Source: Aquabacterium parvum
GTDB lineage: Bacteria > Pseudomonadota > Gammaproteobacteria > Burkholderiales > Burkholderiaceae_C
Direction of reading: 5' to 3'
Length of the DNA: 64,000 bases
Assembly (NCBI RefSeq): GCF_001447195.1
Contig: NZ_LFRI01000386.1
Location: 124,001-188,000 of the forward strand
In this document: positions 1 to 8,640 of the stretch, in pieces
How the letters are laid out: each line of letters begins with the position of its first letter
How positions within the stretch are numbered: position 1 is the first letter of the stretch
Position numbers and translations under genes: made by a program
The notes under the pieces: generated by a model
The model's input: the letters and a program-made list of their open reading frames with translations, nothing else
The model's database searches: none
Told to the model about the DNA's origin: nothing

Positions 1-784
1 GCGGGGCCTGGCGACGGCGTGCGTGAGCTTCGCTTTCGAGCACGAGGGCGGCGGCACCTTCGCCCAACACGAAGCCATTGCGTTCAACCGAGAAGGGCTT
101 GCAGCTCGCGGCCGGGTCTGCAGGGTCGGGGCGCGCCATCACGCGCAGGGCGTTCCAGGCCACCATGCAACCCGCCGTGAGCATCGACTCGGTGCCAACC
201 ACGAGGACGGCATCAAGGTGGCCGTGGGCGATCGCGCGGGCGGCCTCACCCAGCGCGATGGCCGAAGAAGCGCAGGCCACGGCGTAGGTGTTGGTGGCGC
301 CGCGCAGCCCGTGCCGCATCGACAGCGCCGCAGCGGGGGCGTTGGCCATCATGCGCGGCACCGAGAGCGGGTGCATGACGGTGGCGCTGCGCCCGGTTTT
401 CTCGGCGTTGGCCAAGGCCTGGAAGTAGCGCGAGTACATGGCGTCGAGCGTGTGGGCCCCTGCGAAGCCAACGCCCGCGTGCACGCCAAAGCGCAGTGGG
501 TCGGGCACCTGCGTGCCATGGCCCAGGCCAGCCTGGGCCATGGCTTCCTGGGCGGCCACGAGGGCGAGCAGGGTGGCGCGGTCCAGCCCGGCGAACTGGC
601 GATCCAGCAGGCTGAGCGGGTCGGTGTCGATGCTGGCCGTCAGCAGGTTCGGCAGGCCCGCGCAGATCTCGGCGGCAGCGGGGCGGACGGCGCTTCGGGC
701 GGCCAAAGCGGCCGCGAAGGTGGTGTCGCGGTCAAGGCCCAGAGGGGTGATCATCCCCAGGCCGGTGACGAACACCTTGTTCAT
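1..784 (-). CDS. Beta-ketoacyl-ACP synthase of the aryl polyene locus (3' part beyond window)
   Basis: The reverse strand reads MNKVFVTGLGMITPLG, a typical FabF-type ketosynthase start, and stays open to the left edge, so about 261 residues are visible. The nucleophile lies in AVACASS (Cys171), and the end of the visible part carries the RNGFVLGEGAAALVLE segment of the thiolase fold. The two catalytic histidines would lie beyond the edge. The family condenses malonyl-ACP with an acyl primer by decarboxylative Claisen condensation. The ATG overlaps the stop of the upstream ACP gene as ATGA, so the two are probably translationally coupled. The neighbours make it one of the polyene-extending or initiating ketosynthases rather than housekeeping FabF; that assignment is inferred. 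Confidence 0.9.
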   Translation of the reverse strand, partial: MNKVFVTGLGMITPLGLDRDTTFAAALAARSAVRPAAAEICAGLPNLLTASIDTDPLSLLDRQFAGLDRATLLALVAAQEAMAQAGLGHGTQVPDPLRFGVHAGVGFAGAHTLDAMYSRYFQALANAEKTGRSATVMHPLSVPRMMANAPAAALSMRHGLRGATNTYAVACASSAIALGEAARAIAHGHLDAVLVVGTESMLTAGCMVAWNALRVMARPDPADPAASCKPFSVERNGFVLGEGAAALVLESEAHARRRQAP

Positions 785-1071
785 GCCTGGCCAGCGGTCA
801 GGCCCATGCTGCTGAGGTCAGGCATCTGCCCGCCATGGTGTTCGCGGATCTCGGCCTCGATGGCGGCGACCATGTCGGAAAATCCCATCTCGCGAAAACG
901 CATGGGGTCTTCGATCTGGAAACCGCAGCGGTCCTCGATCTCGAACAGCATTTCAACCAGACCCAGCGAGTCCAGAGAGAGGTCGGCCACCTTGAGATCG
1001 GCCTGTTCGAAAAGCGCGGGATCAGCTTTGGCGTTTTGGATCAGGTAGTCGCGGATGAGGGTGCTCAGCAT
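781..1071 (-). CDS. Acyl carrier protein (aryl polyene type)
   Basis: This is a 96-residue protein starting MLSTLIRDYL. The phosphopantetheine attachment site is in DLSLDSLG (Ser35), followed by the usual helix LVEMLFEIEDRCG. The reading frame can be extended 47 codons upstream, but the ATG at 1071 gives the normal ACP length. It would carry the growing polyene as a thioester in the cytoplasm. Its stop overlaps the start of the leftward ketosynthase. A second ACP is transcribed divergently from 1287; paired ACPs are usual in aryl polyene clusters. Confidence 0.9.
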   Translation of the reverse strand: MLSTLIRDYLIQNAKADPALFEQADLKVADLSLDSLGLVEMLFEIEDRCGFQIEDPMRFREMGFSDMVAAIEAEIREHHGGQMPDLSSMGLTAGQA

Positions 1072-1286
1072 GGCCAGCCCTGCCGGGTCTGCAAAAAATC
1101 GAACTGAAAATCGTAGCACATGCCCTGGGTGAGGGGGGCGGTTTCGAAGGCCGATGCCCCCATTGAAGGGGCTGCGCAAGCCTTCTCGCCGATACAATCG
1201 TGCGTTTGACACCGGTTCGCCCAGGGAGGCGAGCGCGAACCGTCTCCGGCGCCCCTGCGCTGCGGTTCCACCCGATTCATCACACC
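1072..1286. promoter_or_regulatory. Divergent control region of the pigment locus
   Basis: About 215 bases separate the two divergent ACP genes. On the plus strand TACAAT at 1193-1198 is a good minus-10 box, but no convincing minus-35 lies 16-18 bases upstream. On the minus strand TACGAT at 1115-1110 could serve the leftward pair. I see no clear operator palindrome. The region must hold the promoters for both arms of the cluster, but the exact boxes are tentative. Confidence 0.4.
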
Positions 1287-1568
1287 ATGACAGCAGAGCA
1301 AGCCGCCTTTGACCTCGCTTTGGAAGCCGAGGTCGCCAGCCTGATCGTTTCCTCGCTCAACCTGGAGGTGTCGGCCCAGGACATCGACCCCCTGGCCCCC
1401 TTGTATGGGGAAGGCCTGGGTCTGGACTCCATCGACATCCTGGAGATCGCGCTCGTGATCTCCAAGAAATACGGCTTGCAGATCAAGGCGGGTGACAAGG
1501 ACAACGTCCGCATCTTTGCTTCCTTGCGCAACCTGGCCGTGCACATCTCGCAGCATCGCCAGCCATGA
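1287..1568 (+). CDS. Second acyl carrier protein
   Basis: The 93-residue protein starts MTAEQAAFDLALEAEV at the ATG at 1287. The attachment serine is in GEGLGLDSIDILE, matching the DSxD/E pattern of ACPs. It is first in the rightward run of the pigment locus. Its TGA overlaps the ATG of the next gene (ATGA at 1565-1568), implying translational coupling. Its sequence differs clearly from the divergent ACP, so the two probably load different substrates or partners; that is inferred from aryl polyene systems generally. Confidence 0.9.
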   Translation: MTAEQAAFDLALEAEVASLIVSSLNLEVSAQDIDPLAPLYGEGLGLDSIDILEIALVISKKYGLQIKAGDKDNVRIFASLRNLAVHISQHRQP

Positions 1569-2212
1569 TCATCACCGGCAAGGGGGTGGCTTGGGTGGCG
1601 GGCGGTGCCGTGGCGACGGCCTACCTGTACCTGTGCTTCCTCGTTGCCGCCGCCCCCCAGCCGCCTGGCTGGGCGGTGCTGATCGGCTTGTTGCCCATGG
1701 CCGCGTTGATGTTGCTGCAGGCCTGGCACGTGCGTTGGCGATGGCTGGCCCTGGCCGGCTGCGCGGCCTTGTTCGTGGGGGCCTTCATCGGCTGGGAGAT
1801 GGTCCGCTCGCACGTGGCCTGGGTGTACTTGGCGCAGCACGTGGGGGCCATGGGCGCGCTCGGGCTGATGTTCGGCATGACGCTCATGGGCCGACATGCC
1901 GACGCCTTCTGCTCGCGCATCGCGGCCTTCATCACGCCTGAGCCGCTCGATGCGGCCTACCTGCGCTACACGTGGCGGGTCACGCTGGCCTGGACGGTCT
2001 TTTTCTTGCTCATGTTGTTGTCCTCGTTGCTGCTGTTTTTCTGGGGGCCCATCACCTGGTGGTCTTTCCTGGCCAACCTGCTGACGCCGGTGCTGACGGG
2101 CGCGATGTTCGTTGCCGAGTACCTGGTGCGCATCCGCGTGCTGCCCGGCCGCCCGCACATGAGCGTGGCCGGCACGATCCAGGCGTATCAGCGTTTCCGC
2201 CAGGGGTCCTGA
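1565..2212 (+). CDS. COG4648-type integral membrane protein of the aryl polyene locus
   Basis: This 215-residue protein has four to six hydrophobic stretches: residues about 5-30, 38-55, 60-75, 85-105, 138-160 and 165-185. Proteins of this kind recur beside the ACP and acyl-ACP ligase genes of aryl polyene and xanthomonadin clusters. Their biochemical role is not established to my knowledge. It overlaps the ACP gene by four bases and ends three bases before the ligase start. There are no catalytic motifs I recognise, so the call rests on topology and position. Confidence 0.7.
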   Translation: MIITGKGVAWVAGGAVATAYLYLCFLVAAAPQPPGWAVLIGLLPMAALMLLQAWHVRWRWLALAGCAALFVGAFIGWEMVRSHVAWVYLAQHVGAMGALGLMFGMTLMGRHADAFCSRIAAFITPEPLDAAYLRYTWRVTLAWTVFFLLMLLSSLLLFFWGPITWWSFLANLLTPVLTGAMFVAEYLVRIRVLPGRPHMSVAGTIQAYQRFRQGS

Positions 2213-2215
2213 ACG

Positions 2216-3655
2216 ATGTGCACCGAGGTGAACCTGCCGCTGCTGCCGGACCGGGGCGCGTCGCACGTCGTCGCCTGGCGCGATGGCCGCGCCGTGAGCC
2301 AGGCCGAATTGCTGCGCGATGTCCTGGCCCTGTCTCAGGCGCTGTCACGGGTGCTTTCACCAGCCCTGCCGCCCGCCTCGGCCGACGCGCCCGCCGCCAT
2401 CAACCTCTGCCTTGATCGGTATTGGTTCGCCGTGGCGTTCCTGGCTTGTGCGCACCGGGGCGTGGTCAACCTCCTGCCGAGCTCCAACGCGCCTTTGCAC
2501 CTGGCCCAGTTGGTCGAGCACAACCCGGGTGTCATCGCCCTGGGAGACCAGCCCGAGGCCTTGATGGGCGGTTGCCCCTGGCTGGATGTGGCCCAGGTCG
2601 TGTCCAGCGAGCTGGCGTTGGTGGGCGAGGCGGGGCGCGATGTGGCGCCCGATGCGGCTGTTGCTTCCCTGCATGAGATGCCCACGGTGTCGGCTGAGCG
2701 GGTGGTCGCGCGATTCCACACCTCGGGCTCAACCGGGGCGCCGCAGGCTTGCGACAAGCGCTTCGGCCTGCTGTTCGCGGGGCACCAGGCGGCGGCATCG
2801 GCCATCCTGGCGGTGACCGGCGGGTCATGTCCCGTGGTTGGCACTTCGAGCTTTCGGCACATGTTCGGCTTCGAGGCGACCGTGTTGCTGCCCCTGTGGG
2901 CGGGCGGCTCGCTCACGGGTGGGACCCCCTTTTTTCCGGCTGACGTGGCCAGCGACCTCGCGGCCCAGCCTTCGCCCGCGCTGCTGGTGACCACGCCGTA
3001 TCACCTGCGCAAGATGCTGGAGGCGGACATTGAGTTTCCCGCCTGCGCGGGCGTGTTGTCCGCCACGGCGCCGCTCTCGCCGGATCTGGCGAAGGCCGCC
3101 GAGGCGCGGTTGCGCGCGCCCCTGCTGGAGATCTACGGGGCGACCGAACTCGGCATGCTGGCCACCCGCCGCACGAGCGAGTCCGCCACCTGGACGCTGT
3201 TGCCCGGCTTCAGTCTGGCCTCTGAGGAAGGCGGTTTCATCGCGAGCGGGCCGTCGCTGGCCCAGCCTCAAGCCTTGCACGACCTGGTCGAGCCCCAGGG
3301 TGAAGCCTGCTTCAGGCTCATCGACCGCAGCAGCAACCTGATCAACGTGGTGGGCAAGCGCAGTTCGCTGGGCTTCCTCAACCAGGTGCTGCAAAGCCTG
3401 CCTGGCGTGCACGACGGCGTGTTCTGCGTGCCGCCCGATGTGGCCCACCACGATGTCACGCGGCTGGCGGCCTTCGTCGTGGCGCCCGGCCTGACGTCTG
3501 CCGACGTGCTCGCGGGACTTCGGCCGCACATCGATCCGGTGTTCCTGCCGAGGCCCATCGTGATGCTCGACGCCCTGCCGCGCGACGCCAACGCCAAGCT
3601 GCCGGCGGCCGCCCTGCGGGCCCTCCAGGCGGAGCACCTGCAACGCAAGGGATGA
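2216..3655 (+). CDS. AMP-dependent acyl-ACP ligase (aryl starter activation)
   Basis: This 479-residue member of the ANL (acyl-CoA synthetase) superfamily has the phosphate-binding loop TSGSTG (residues 169-174), the adenine motif EIYGATELG (305-313) and the C-terminal catalytic lysine in NAKLP (Lys461). The family forms an acyl-adenylate and transfers it to a thiol. Here an aromatic acid would be loaded onto one of the neighbouring ACPs to start the polyene. It is shorter than CoA ligases (about 550 residues), as expected for the compact ligases of these clusters. The aromatic substrate cannot be read from the sequence. Confidence 0.85.
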   Translation: MCTEVNLPLLPDRGASHVVAWRDGRAVSQAELLRDVLALSQALSRVLSPALPPASADAPAAINLCLDRYWFAVAFLACAHRGVVNLLPSSNAPLHLAQLVEHNPGVIALGDQPEALMGGCPWLDVAQVVSSELALVGEAGRDVAPDAAVASLHEMPTVSAERVVARFHTSGSTGAPQACDKRFGLLFAGHQAAASAILAVTGGSCPVVGTSSFRHMFGFEATVLLPLWAGGSLTGGTPFFPADVASDLAAQPSPALLVTTPYHLRKMLEADIEFPACAGVLSATAPLSPDLAKAAEARLRAPLLEIYGATELGMLATRRTSESATWTLLPGFSLASEEGGFIASGPSLAQPQALHDLVEPQGEACFRLIDRSSNLINVVGKRSSLGFLNQVLQSLPGVHDGVFCVPPDVAHHDVTRLAAFVVAPGLTSADVLAGLRPHIDPVFLPRPIVMLDALPRDANAKLPAAALRALQAEHLQRKG

Positions 3656-3656
3656 C

Positions 3657-3959
3657 ATGAACAGGCTGCCCCTTGTCATCGCCGTGGACCACCCTGCCTT
3701 CGCCGGCCACTTCCCGGGTCGGCCGATCGTGCCCGGGGTGGTCTTGCTCGACCTTGCGCAGTGCGCCATCGAGGCGGCGGCGCAGGTCCGCATCACCGGC
3801 GTGGCGGTGGGGAAGTTCCTCAGCCCGGTGAGCCCGGGTGAACCGCTTGAACTTGCCTTCGAGTGGGTGGATGCAGGGGTTCGCTTCCAAATTCAGTCGG
3901 GCGGGCGGCCCGTGGCCAACGGGCGTTTCGCCATCGAGGCATCGGGAGCGGTGTCATGA
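3657..3959 (+). CDS. Small FabZ-like hotdog dehydratase
   Basis: This 100-residue protein carries HPAFAGHFPGRPIVPGV, which matches the FabZ/FabA active-site segment with the catalytic His in GHFPG. It would dehydrate 3-hydroxyacyl-ACP to the trans-2-enoyl-ACP in each extension cycle. It is much shorter than FabZ (about 150 residues). In aryl polyene systems such a short subunit pairs with a second hotdog protein, here probably the product of 11442-11876. Its stop overlaps the start of the acyltransferase (ATGA). Confidence 0.82.
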   Translation: MNRLPLVIAVDHPAFAGHFPGRPIVPGVVLLDLAQCAIEAAAQVRITGVAVGKFLSPVSPGEPLELAFEWVDAGVRFQIQSGGRPVANGRFAIEASGAVS

Positions 3960-4885
3960 GCGACGTGAGCGAGGTGAGCCCAGCGGGCGCCGCGCCGGTC
4001 TGGCTGCAACGCAAGGAGCGCGGCAGCATGTGGCTGATGCGCCTGATGTCGTGGTTGTCGCTGACGCTGGGCCGGCGGCTGACCCGCGTGATCGTGCATG
4101 CGATCGCGCTGTATTTTTTGCTGGCCGTGCCCGCGTCCCGCCGGGCTTCGCGCGCTTACCTCGCGCGTTGTCTGGGCCGCCGCCCGAGCTGGCTCGACCT
4201 CTACCGGCACATGCTGACCTTCGCCACGACGGTTCACGACAGGCTTTACCTGCTCAACGACCGGTTCGACCTGTTCGACGTGCGCTTCGAGGGCGAGGTG
4301 CCGGGGCAGGGGGCGGAAGAAGGTGCCTTCCTGTTCGGCGCGCACCTGGGCAGCTTCGAGGTCTTGCGCACGCTGGCGCGCAAGCAGGCCACGGGTCGCG
4401 TCTGCGTGGCCATGTACCCCGACAACGCGCGCCAGATCAACGCCATCCTTGCGGCGATCAACCCATCGGCGGTGGCCGACATCATCGCCCTGGGAGAGAT
4501 CGACTCGATTTTCCAGATCCACGAGCGCATCGAGCATGGTGACATGGTGGGCATCCTGGCCGACCGCGCGATCAGGGATGAGCGGCAGGTGGCCATGCCC
4601 TTCCTGGGCGCGCCCGCCGATTTCCCCCAGGGGCCTTTCCGGCTCGCGGTGGCGATGCGGCATCCGGTCTACTTCATGAGTGGGCTCTACCTGGGGCATG
4701 GGCGCTACGAGCTGCGATTCGAGCGGCTCACCGATGGCGGCGCGGCGACGCGGGATCGGCAGGCCTGCGTCGAGGACTTGATGCAAAAATACGTTGATGC
4801 ACTGGAGCGCCACTGCCGACGCGCACCCTACAACTGGTTCAATTTCTATGACTTCTGGCAAACCCGAAGCAAGGCATCCGCGTGA
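3956..4885 (+). CDS. LPLAT-type acyltransferase (COG4261-like)
   Basis: The 309-residue product starts at the ATG at 3956. A hydrophobic segment spans about residues 44-60. The LpxL/HtrB-like HX4E motif is in FGAHLGSFE (His130, Glu135), and the downstream ILADRAI and NWFNFYDFW segments are typical of this family. It should transfer an acyl group, possibly joining the polyene or a fatty acid to the lipid anchor at the inner membrane. In many aryl polyene clusters this domain is fused to a GT2 glycosyltransferase. Here the GT2 is a separate gene at 13380. Confidence 0.8.
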   Translation: MSDVSEVSPAGAAPVWLQRKERGSMWLMRLMSWLSLTLGRRLTRVIVHAIALYFLLAVPASRRASRAYLARCLGRRPSWLDLYRHMLTFATTVHDRLYLLNDRFDLFDVRFEGEVPGQGAEEGAFLFGAHLGSFEVLRTLARKQATGRVCVAMYPDNARQINAILAAINPSAVADIIALGEIDSIFQIHERIEHGDMVGILADRAIRDERQVAMPFLGAPADFPQGPFRLAVAMRHPVYFMSGLYLGHGRYELRFERLTDGGAATRDRQACVEDLMQKYVDALERHCRRAPYNWFNFYDFWQTRSKASA

Positions 4886-5471
4886 GCGCCTGAGGCGTTG
4901 GGGCTGGCTGGCCGGTGTGGTGTGCGGCCTGTGCATCGCCTTGCCGGGGCAGGCCCTGGCCTGGGGGCTGCCCGAGCTCATGCAGGCCCTGTCGCAAACC
5001 CGCTCGGCCAAGGCCACCTTCGTCGAGAAGAAGTACATCGGCTTCATCGATCAGCCTGTCGAGTCCTCCGGCGAGCTGAGCTTCACCGCGCCGGACCGCC
5101 TGGAAAAGCGCACCCTCAAGCCACAGCCCGAGCTCGTGCGCCTGACGGGCACGCGCCTGATCGTGGAGCAGCCCGGTCGGCGCCAGATGGCGCTGGAGCT
5201 GGGCGGCCGGCCCGATGCCATGGCCTTCATCGAGAGCATCCGTGGCACGCTGGCCGGTGACCGGGAGGCCCTGGAGCGCTATTACGTTCTGGAACTGCAA
5301 GGCCGCCCCGAGGCCTGGAAGCTGACGCTCACGCCCCGCTTCGACAACATGAGCAAGGTGGTCACCCGCATCCGCATGGAAGGCAGCCAGTCCGTGGTCA
5401 CCCTCGTCGCGTTCGACCAGGCGGACGGCGACCGCTCAGAGATGCGCATCACGCGCCTGCCTTCGCCGTGA
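4848..5471 (+). CDS. LolA-like outer-membrane lipoprotein carrier protein
   Basis: This 207-residue protein has a positively charged start, a hydrophobic core at residues about 19-38 and a likely cleavage after GQALA, so it is periplasmic. The body resembles LolA-type half-barrels (SGELSFTAPDRLEKRTLKP, VEQPGRRQMALEL). A LolA relative beside an MMPL exporter is standard in aryl polyene loci and suggests carriage of the lipid-linked pigment across the periplasm. The ATG at 4848 overlaps the acyltransferase gene by 38 bases; the longer frame from 4794 would spoil the signal peptide. Confidence 0.82.
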   Translation: MTSGKPEARHPRERLRRWGWLAGVVCGLCIALPGQALAWGLPELMQALSQTRSAKATFVEKKYIGFIDQPVESSGELSFTAPDRLEKRTLKPQPELVRLTGTRLIVEQPGRRQMALELGGRPDAMAFIESIRGTLAGDREALERYYVLELQGRPEAWKLTLTPRFDNMSKVVTRIRMEGSQSVVTLVAFDQADGDRSEMRITRLPSP

Positions 5472-7837
5472 ACGGGCGCCGCGTCCTGGCGCTGGCGGCC
5501 TGGCTGGTTTCGCTGTGCGCATGCCTCTTCGTTGTCTGGCGCACGCCGGTGATCGCAGACCTGTCGGCCTTCATGCCGAAGATGCCGACCGCGCGCCAGC
5601 AACTGCTGGTCGACCAGTTCAAGGACGGCATCATCGCGCGCTTGATCATGGTCGGCATCGAGGGGGGCGATGAGTCGGAACGCGCGCGCCTGTCGACCGG
5701 GCTGGCGCGCCAGTTGAGACAGGACAGCGCCTTCCTCACCGTGCAGAACGGCGATGCGGAAACCGGTGAACGCGACCAGGCGCATTTCTTCGAGCAGCGC
5801 TACCTCTTGAGTCCCGAAGTGCGGGCCGAGCGCTTCACGGCGGAGGGCCTGCGTGGCGCCATCGACCAGGCCGTGCAGGGCCTGTCGGGCAGCGCGGGGC
5901 TGATGCTCAAGAAGCTGTTCCTGCGCGACCCCACGGGCGAAACGCTGGCGATGCTCGACATGTTCACGGGCGACAGCCAGCCTGCGCAGGTCGACGGAGT
6001 GTGGGCCTCGAAGGACGGCAGCCGTGCCATCTTGCTGCTGCAGACGCGCGCGCCGGGCTCCGACACCGACGCGCAGGCCGTTGCGATCGAGCGCATCCGT
6101 GGGGTCTTCGCCAGTTTGCGAGATCAGCGCCATGACACGCGCCTGGTGATGAGCGGCACGGGGGTGTTCTCGGTGTCGTCGCGGGCGGTCATCGAGCACG
6201 AAGTGAAGGTGCTGGCCACGGCCAGCACGGTGCTGGTGGCCGGCATGCTGCTGCTGGTGTACCGCTCGCTCTCGCTGCTGTTGCTGGGGCTGGTGCCTGT
6301 CGTTTCGGCAGCGCTTGCGGGTGTGGCGGCGGTGGGCCTGTGGTTCGGCCATGTGCATGGGCTGACCCTGGCCTTCGGCACAACACTGGTCGGCGAGGCG
6401 GTTGACTACGCGATCTTCCTGTTCATGCAGCGGGCCTCTGGCGAGCCTTCGGTGCATTTCTGGCGCACCGTTCGCCTGGGCGTGCTGACCTCCCTGGCCG
6501 GCTTCGCGGTGTTGATGGCCTCGGGCTTTCCGGGGCTGGCGCAATTGGGCGTGTACTCCGTGGCGGGGCTGATCGTGGCAGCGCTGGTGACGCGCTTCGT
6601 GTTGCCGCTGTTGTTGCCGGCCCGGCTCGCGGTGCGTGACCTCAGCCGGGTCAACGCCGGGCTGGATCGCCTGATTTCAGCAGGTCGGCGCCTGTGGTTC
6701 GTGCCTGCCTTGCTCTCCGTGCTGGCGCTGGCCTGGCTTAGCTGGCACCACGATGGCATCTGGAGCCGCCAGCTCTCGGCGCTCAACCCCGTCTCCAAGG
6801 CCGATCAGGAGCTCGATGTCTCGCTGCGCAACGACCTGGGCGCGCCCGACATGCGCTACATCGCCAGCATGACGGCGCCCGATGCCGAGTCGGCCCTGCG
6901 CCGCGCCGAGCAGGTGGCCCTCGTGCTGCGGCAGGCGGTGCGCGACGGCGAACTGGGTGGGTTCAAGTCACCCGCGATGGTGCTGCCCAGCGAGGCGACA
7001 CAGCGTTCACGCCAGGCCGCCTTGCCAGAGGCCGGCGTGCTGCGTTCGCGCCTTCAGTCGGCGCTCGAAGGGGGCGTGGTCAAGCCCGATCGCCTCGATG
7101 GCTTCGTGGCGGATGTCGAGCGGGCAAGGGGCGCACCGCTGCTGACCCGGGCCAGCCTGGAGGGCACATCCGCAGCGATGCTGGTCGATTCTCTGCTGAT
7201 CCCCCGCGCCCACGACCACCTGGTCCTGATGCCCTTGAAGGCGCCCGGCTCCGGGCCGCATCCCGACGAAATCGACACCGAGTCCCTGCACAAGCGCCTG
7301 CGTGCCGCAGGACTGGCGGACGTGACCGTGATCGACATCCTGAGCGAGACGACCTCGGTGTTCGACAGCTACCTGCGCGAGGCGCTGACGCTGTCGGGTG
7401 CTGGCGCGCTGGCCGTGACGTTGCTGCTGGCCGCCAGCCTGAGGTTGGCGCGGCGGACCTGGCGGGTGCTGGCGCCGCTGGCGGCGGCGGTGCTGTGCGT
7501 GATGGCGGGCCTGGTGGCCCTCGGCCATGAGCTGACCATCTTGCACGTGGTGGGGCTGCTGTTGGTGGTGGCCGTGGGCTCGAACTACGCCCTGTTCTTC
7601 GACGCGGCCATGGCGGGGCGGCCGCAGGCCGAGCGGTTGCGCACGCAGGGCTCGCTGGTGCTGGCCAACCTGTCCACGGTGGGCACCTACGGCATGCTGG
7701 GCCTGTCGACCATCCCGGTGCTGTCGGCCATCGGGGGCACCGTCGCGGTGGGCACTTTCCTGTCGCTGCTGTTCGCGGCCTGGATGGCGCCCGCGCCGGT
7801 GCCCGCCCCCATGACGGAGCCAGGAGCTCAGACGTGA
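5468..7837 (+). CDS. MMPL/RND-superfamily exporter
   Basis: This 789-residue polytopic protein has one N-terminal helix and a periplasmic domain (about residues 30-240). A cluster of five helices (about 245-400, including GTTLVGEAVDYAIFLFMQ) is followed by a second periplasmic domain and a second helix cluster (about 640-780). This is the duplicated MMPL layout, at the usual length for aryl polyene exporters. The Asp in GEAVDYA fits the proton-relay region of the family. It starts with GTG at 5468, overlapping the previous stop. The likely role is moving the finished lipid out of the inner membrane for the LolA-like protein. Confidence 0.88.
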   Translation: MNGRRVLALAAWLVSLCACLFVVWRTPVIADLSAFMPKMPTARQQLLVDQFKDGIIARLIMVGIEGGDESERARLSTGLARQLRQDSAFLTVQNGDAETGERDQAHFFEQRYLLSPEVRAERFTAEGLRGAIDQAVQGLSGSAGLMLKKLFLRDPTGETLAMLDMFTGDSQPAQVDGVWASKDGSRAILLLQTRAPGSDTDAQAVAIERIRGVFASLRDQRHDTRLVMSGTGVFSVSSRAVIEHEVKVLATASTVLVAGMLLLVYRSLSLLLLGLVPVVSAALAGVAAVGLWFGHVHGLTLAFGTTLVGEAVDYAIFLFMQRASGEPSVHFWRTVRLGVLTSLAGFAVLMASGFPGLAQLGVYSVAGLIVAALVTRFVLPLLLPARLAVRDLSRVNAGLDRLISAGRRLWFVPALLSVLALAWLSWHHDGIWSRQLSALNPVSKADQELDVSLRNDLGAPDMRYIASMTAPDAESALRRAEQVALVLRQAVRDGELGGFKSPAMVLPSEATQRSRQAALPEAGVLRSRLQSALEGGVVKPDRLDGFVADVERARGAPLLTRASLEGTSAAMLVDSLLIPRAHDHLVLMPLKAPGSGPHPDEIDTESLHKRLRAAGLADVTVIDILSETTSVFDSYLREALTLSGAGALAVTLLLAASLRLARRTWRVLAPLAAAVLCVMAGLVALGHELTILHVVGLLLVVAVGSNYALFFDAAMAGRPQAERLRTQGSLVLANLSTVGTYGMLGLSTIPVLSAIGGTVAVGTFLSLLFAAWMAPAPVPAPMTEPGAQT

Positions 7838-8640
7838 AGAAGCCCTGGCGCCCGTCCGCGTTGATCGTGGCCAGCCTGGCTTGCCATGCGCTGGCCTTGC
7901 CCGTGGTGTGGCTGGATCCGACCACCTGGCCGGTGGTGCTGGCTTGCCTGGCGGCCAACCACCTGCTGGTCATGGGCCTGAGCCTGTGGCCGCGCAGCCA
8001 GGTGCTGGGGCCCAACCTGTCGCGGCTGCCCGAGGCGGCGGTGTCGCGGGGTGAAGTGGCCATCACCATCGACGATGGCCCCGACCCCGAGGTCACGCCC
8101 CAGGTCTTGCGCGTGCTCGCGGCGCAAGGTGTGCCGGCCACGTTCTTCTGCATTGGAGAGCGCGCCCGCGCGCACCCCGATTTGTGCCGGCAGGCGTGCG
8201 CCGAAGGCCACGATGTCGAGAACCATGGCCAGCGGCACCCTGTGCTCGCGTCGCTGATGGGGCCGGGCGGCTGGCGTCAGGAAGTGGGGGGCGGTGCGCT
8301 CACGCTCGAAGCCATCACCGGGCGTCGCCCCCGTTTCTACCGGGCCGTGGCCGGCTTGCGCAACCCCTGGCTGGACCCCGTGCTGCATCGCCTGGGGCTG
8401 AAGCTCGCGAGCTGGACGCGCCGGGGCTTCGACACCCGCGCGCAGGACCCGGACGTGGTGCTGCGCCGCCTCACCACGAACCTTCAAGCGGGTGACATCC
8501 TCTTGCTGCACGATGGGCACGCGGCTCGCACGCGCGATGGCCTGCCTGTCATCGTCGAGGTGCTGCCGCGCCTGATCACCGCCATCCGTGCGCAAGGACT
8601 CACCCCCGTCACCTTGTCTCAAGCATGCAAGCAGCGCTGA
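7834..8640 (+). CDS. Polysaccharide deacetylase-like protein (CE4, NodB fold) with membrane anchor
   Basis: This 268-residue protein has two N-terminal hydrophobic segments (residues about 8-25 and 30-52) followed by a NodB domain. The motifs visible are TIDDGPDPE (catalytic and metal Asp), ENHGQRH (two metal His as HxxxH), the RFYRAVAGLRNP region where RPPYG is usual, and ILLLHDG. The third motif deviates, so substrate binding may be unusual. The family removes N- or O-acetyl groups from sugars. It starts with GTG inside the exporter stop. Its place in the run suggests it trims the sugar part of the pigment lipid. Confidence 0.82.
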   Translation: MKKPWRPSALIVASLACHALALPVVWLDPTTWPVVLACLAANHLLVMGLSLWPRSQVLGPNLSRLPEAAVSRGEVAITIDDGPDPEVTPQVLRVLAAQGVPATFFCIGERARAHPDLCRQACAEGHDVENHGQRHPVLASLMGPGGWRQEVGGGALTLEAITGRRPRFYRAVAGLRNPWLDPVLHRLGLKLASWTRRGFDTRAQDPDVVLRRLTTNLQAGDILLLHDGHAARTRDGLPVIVEVLPRLITAIRAQGLTPVTLSQACKQR

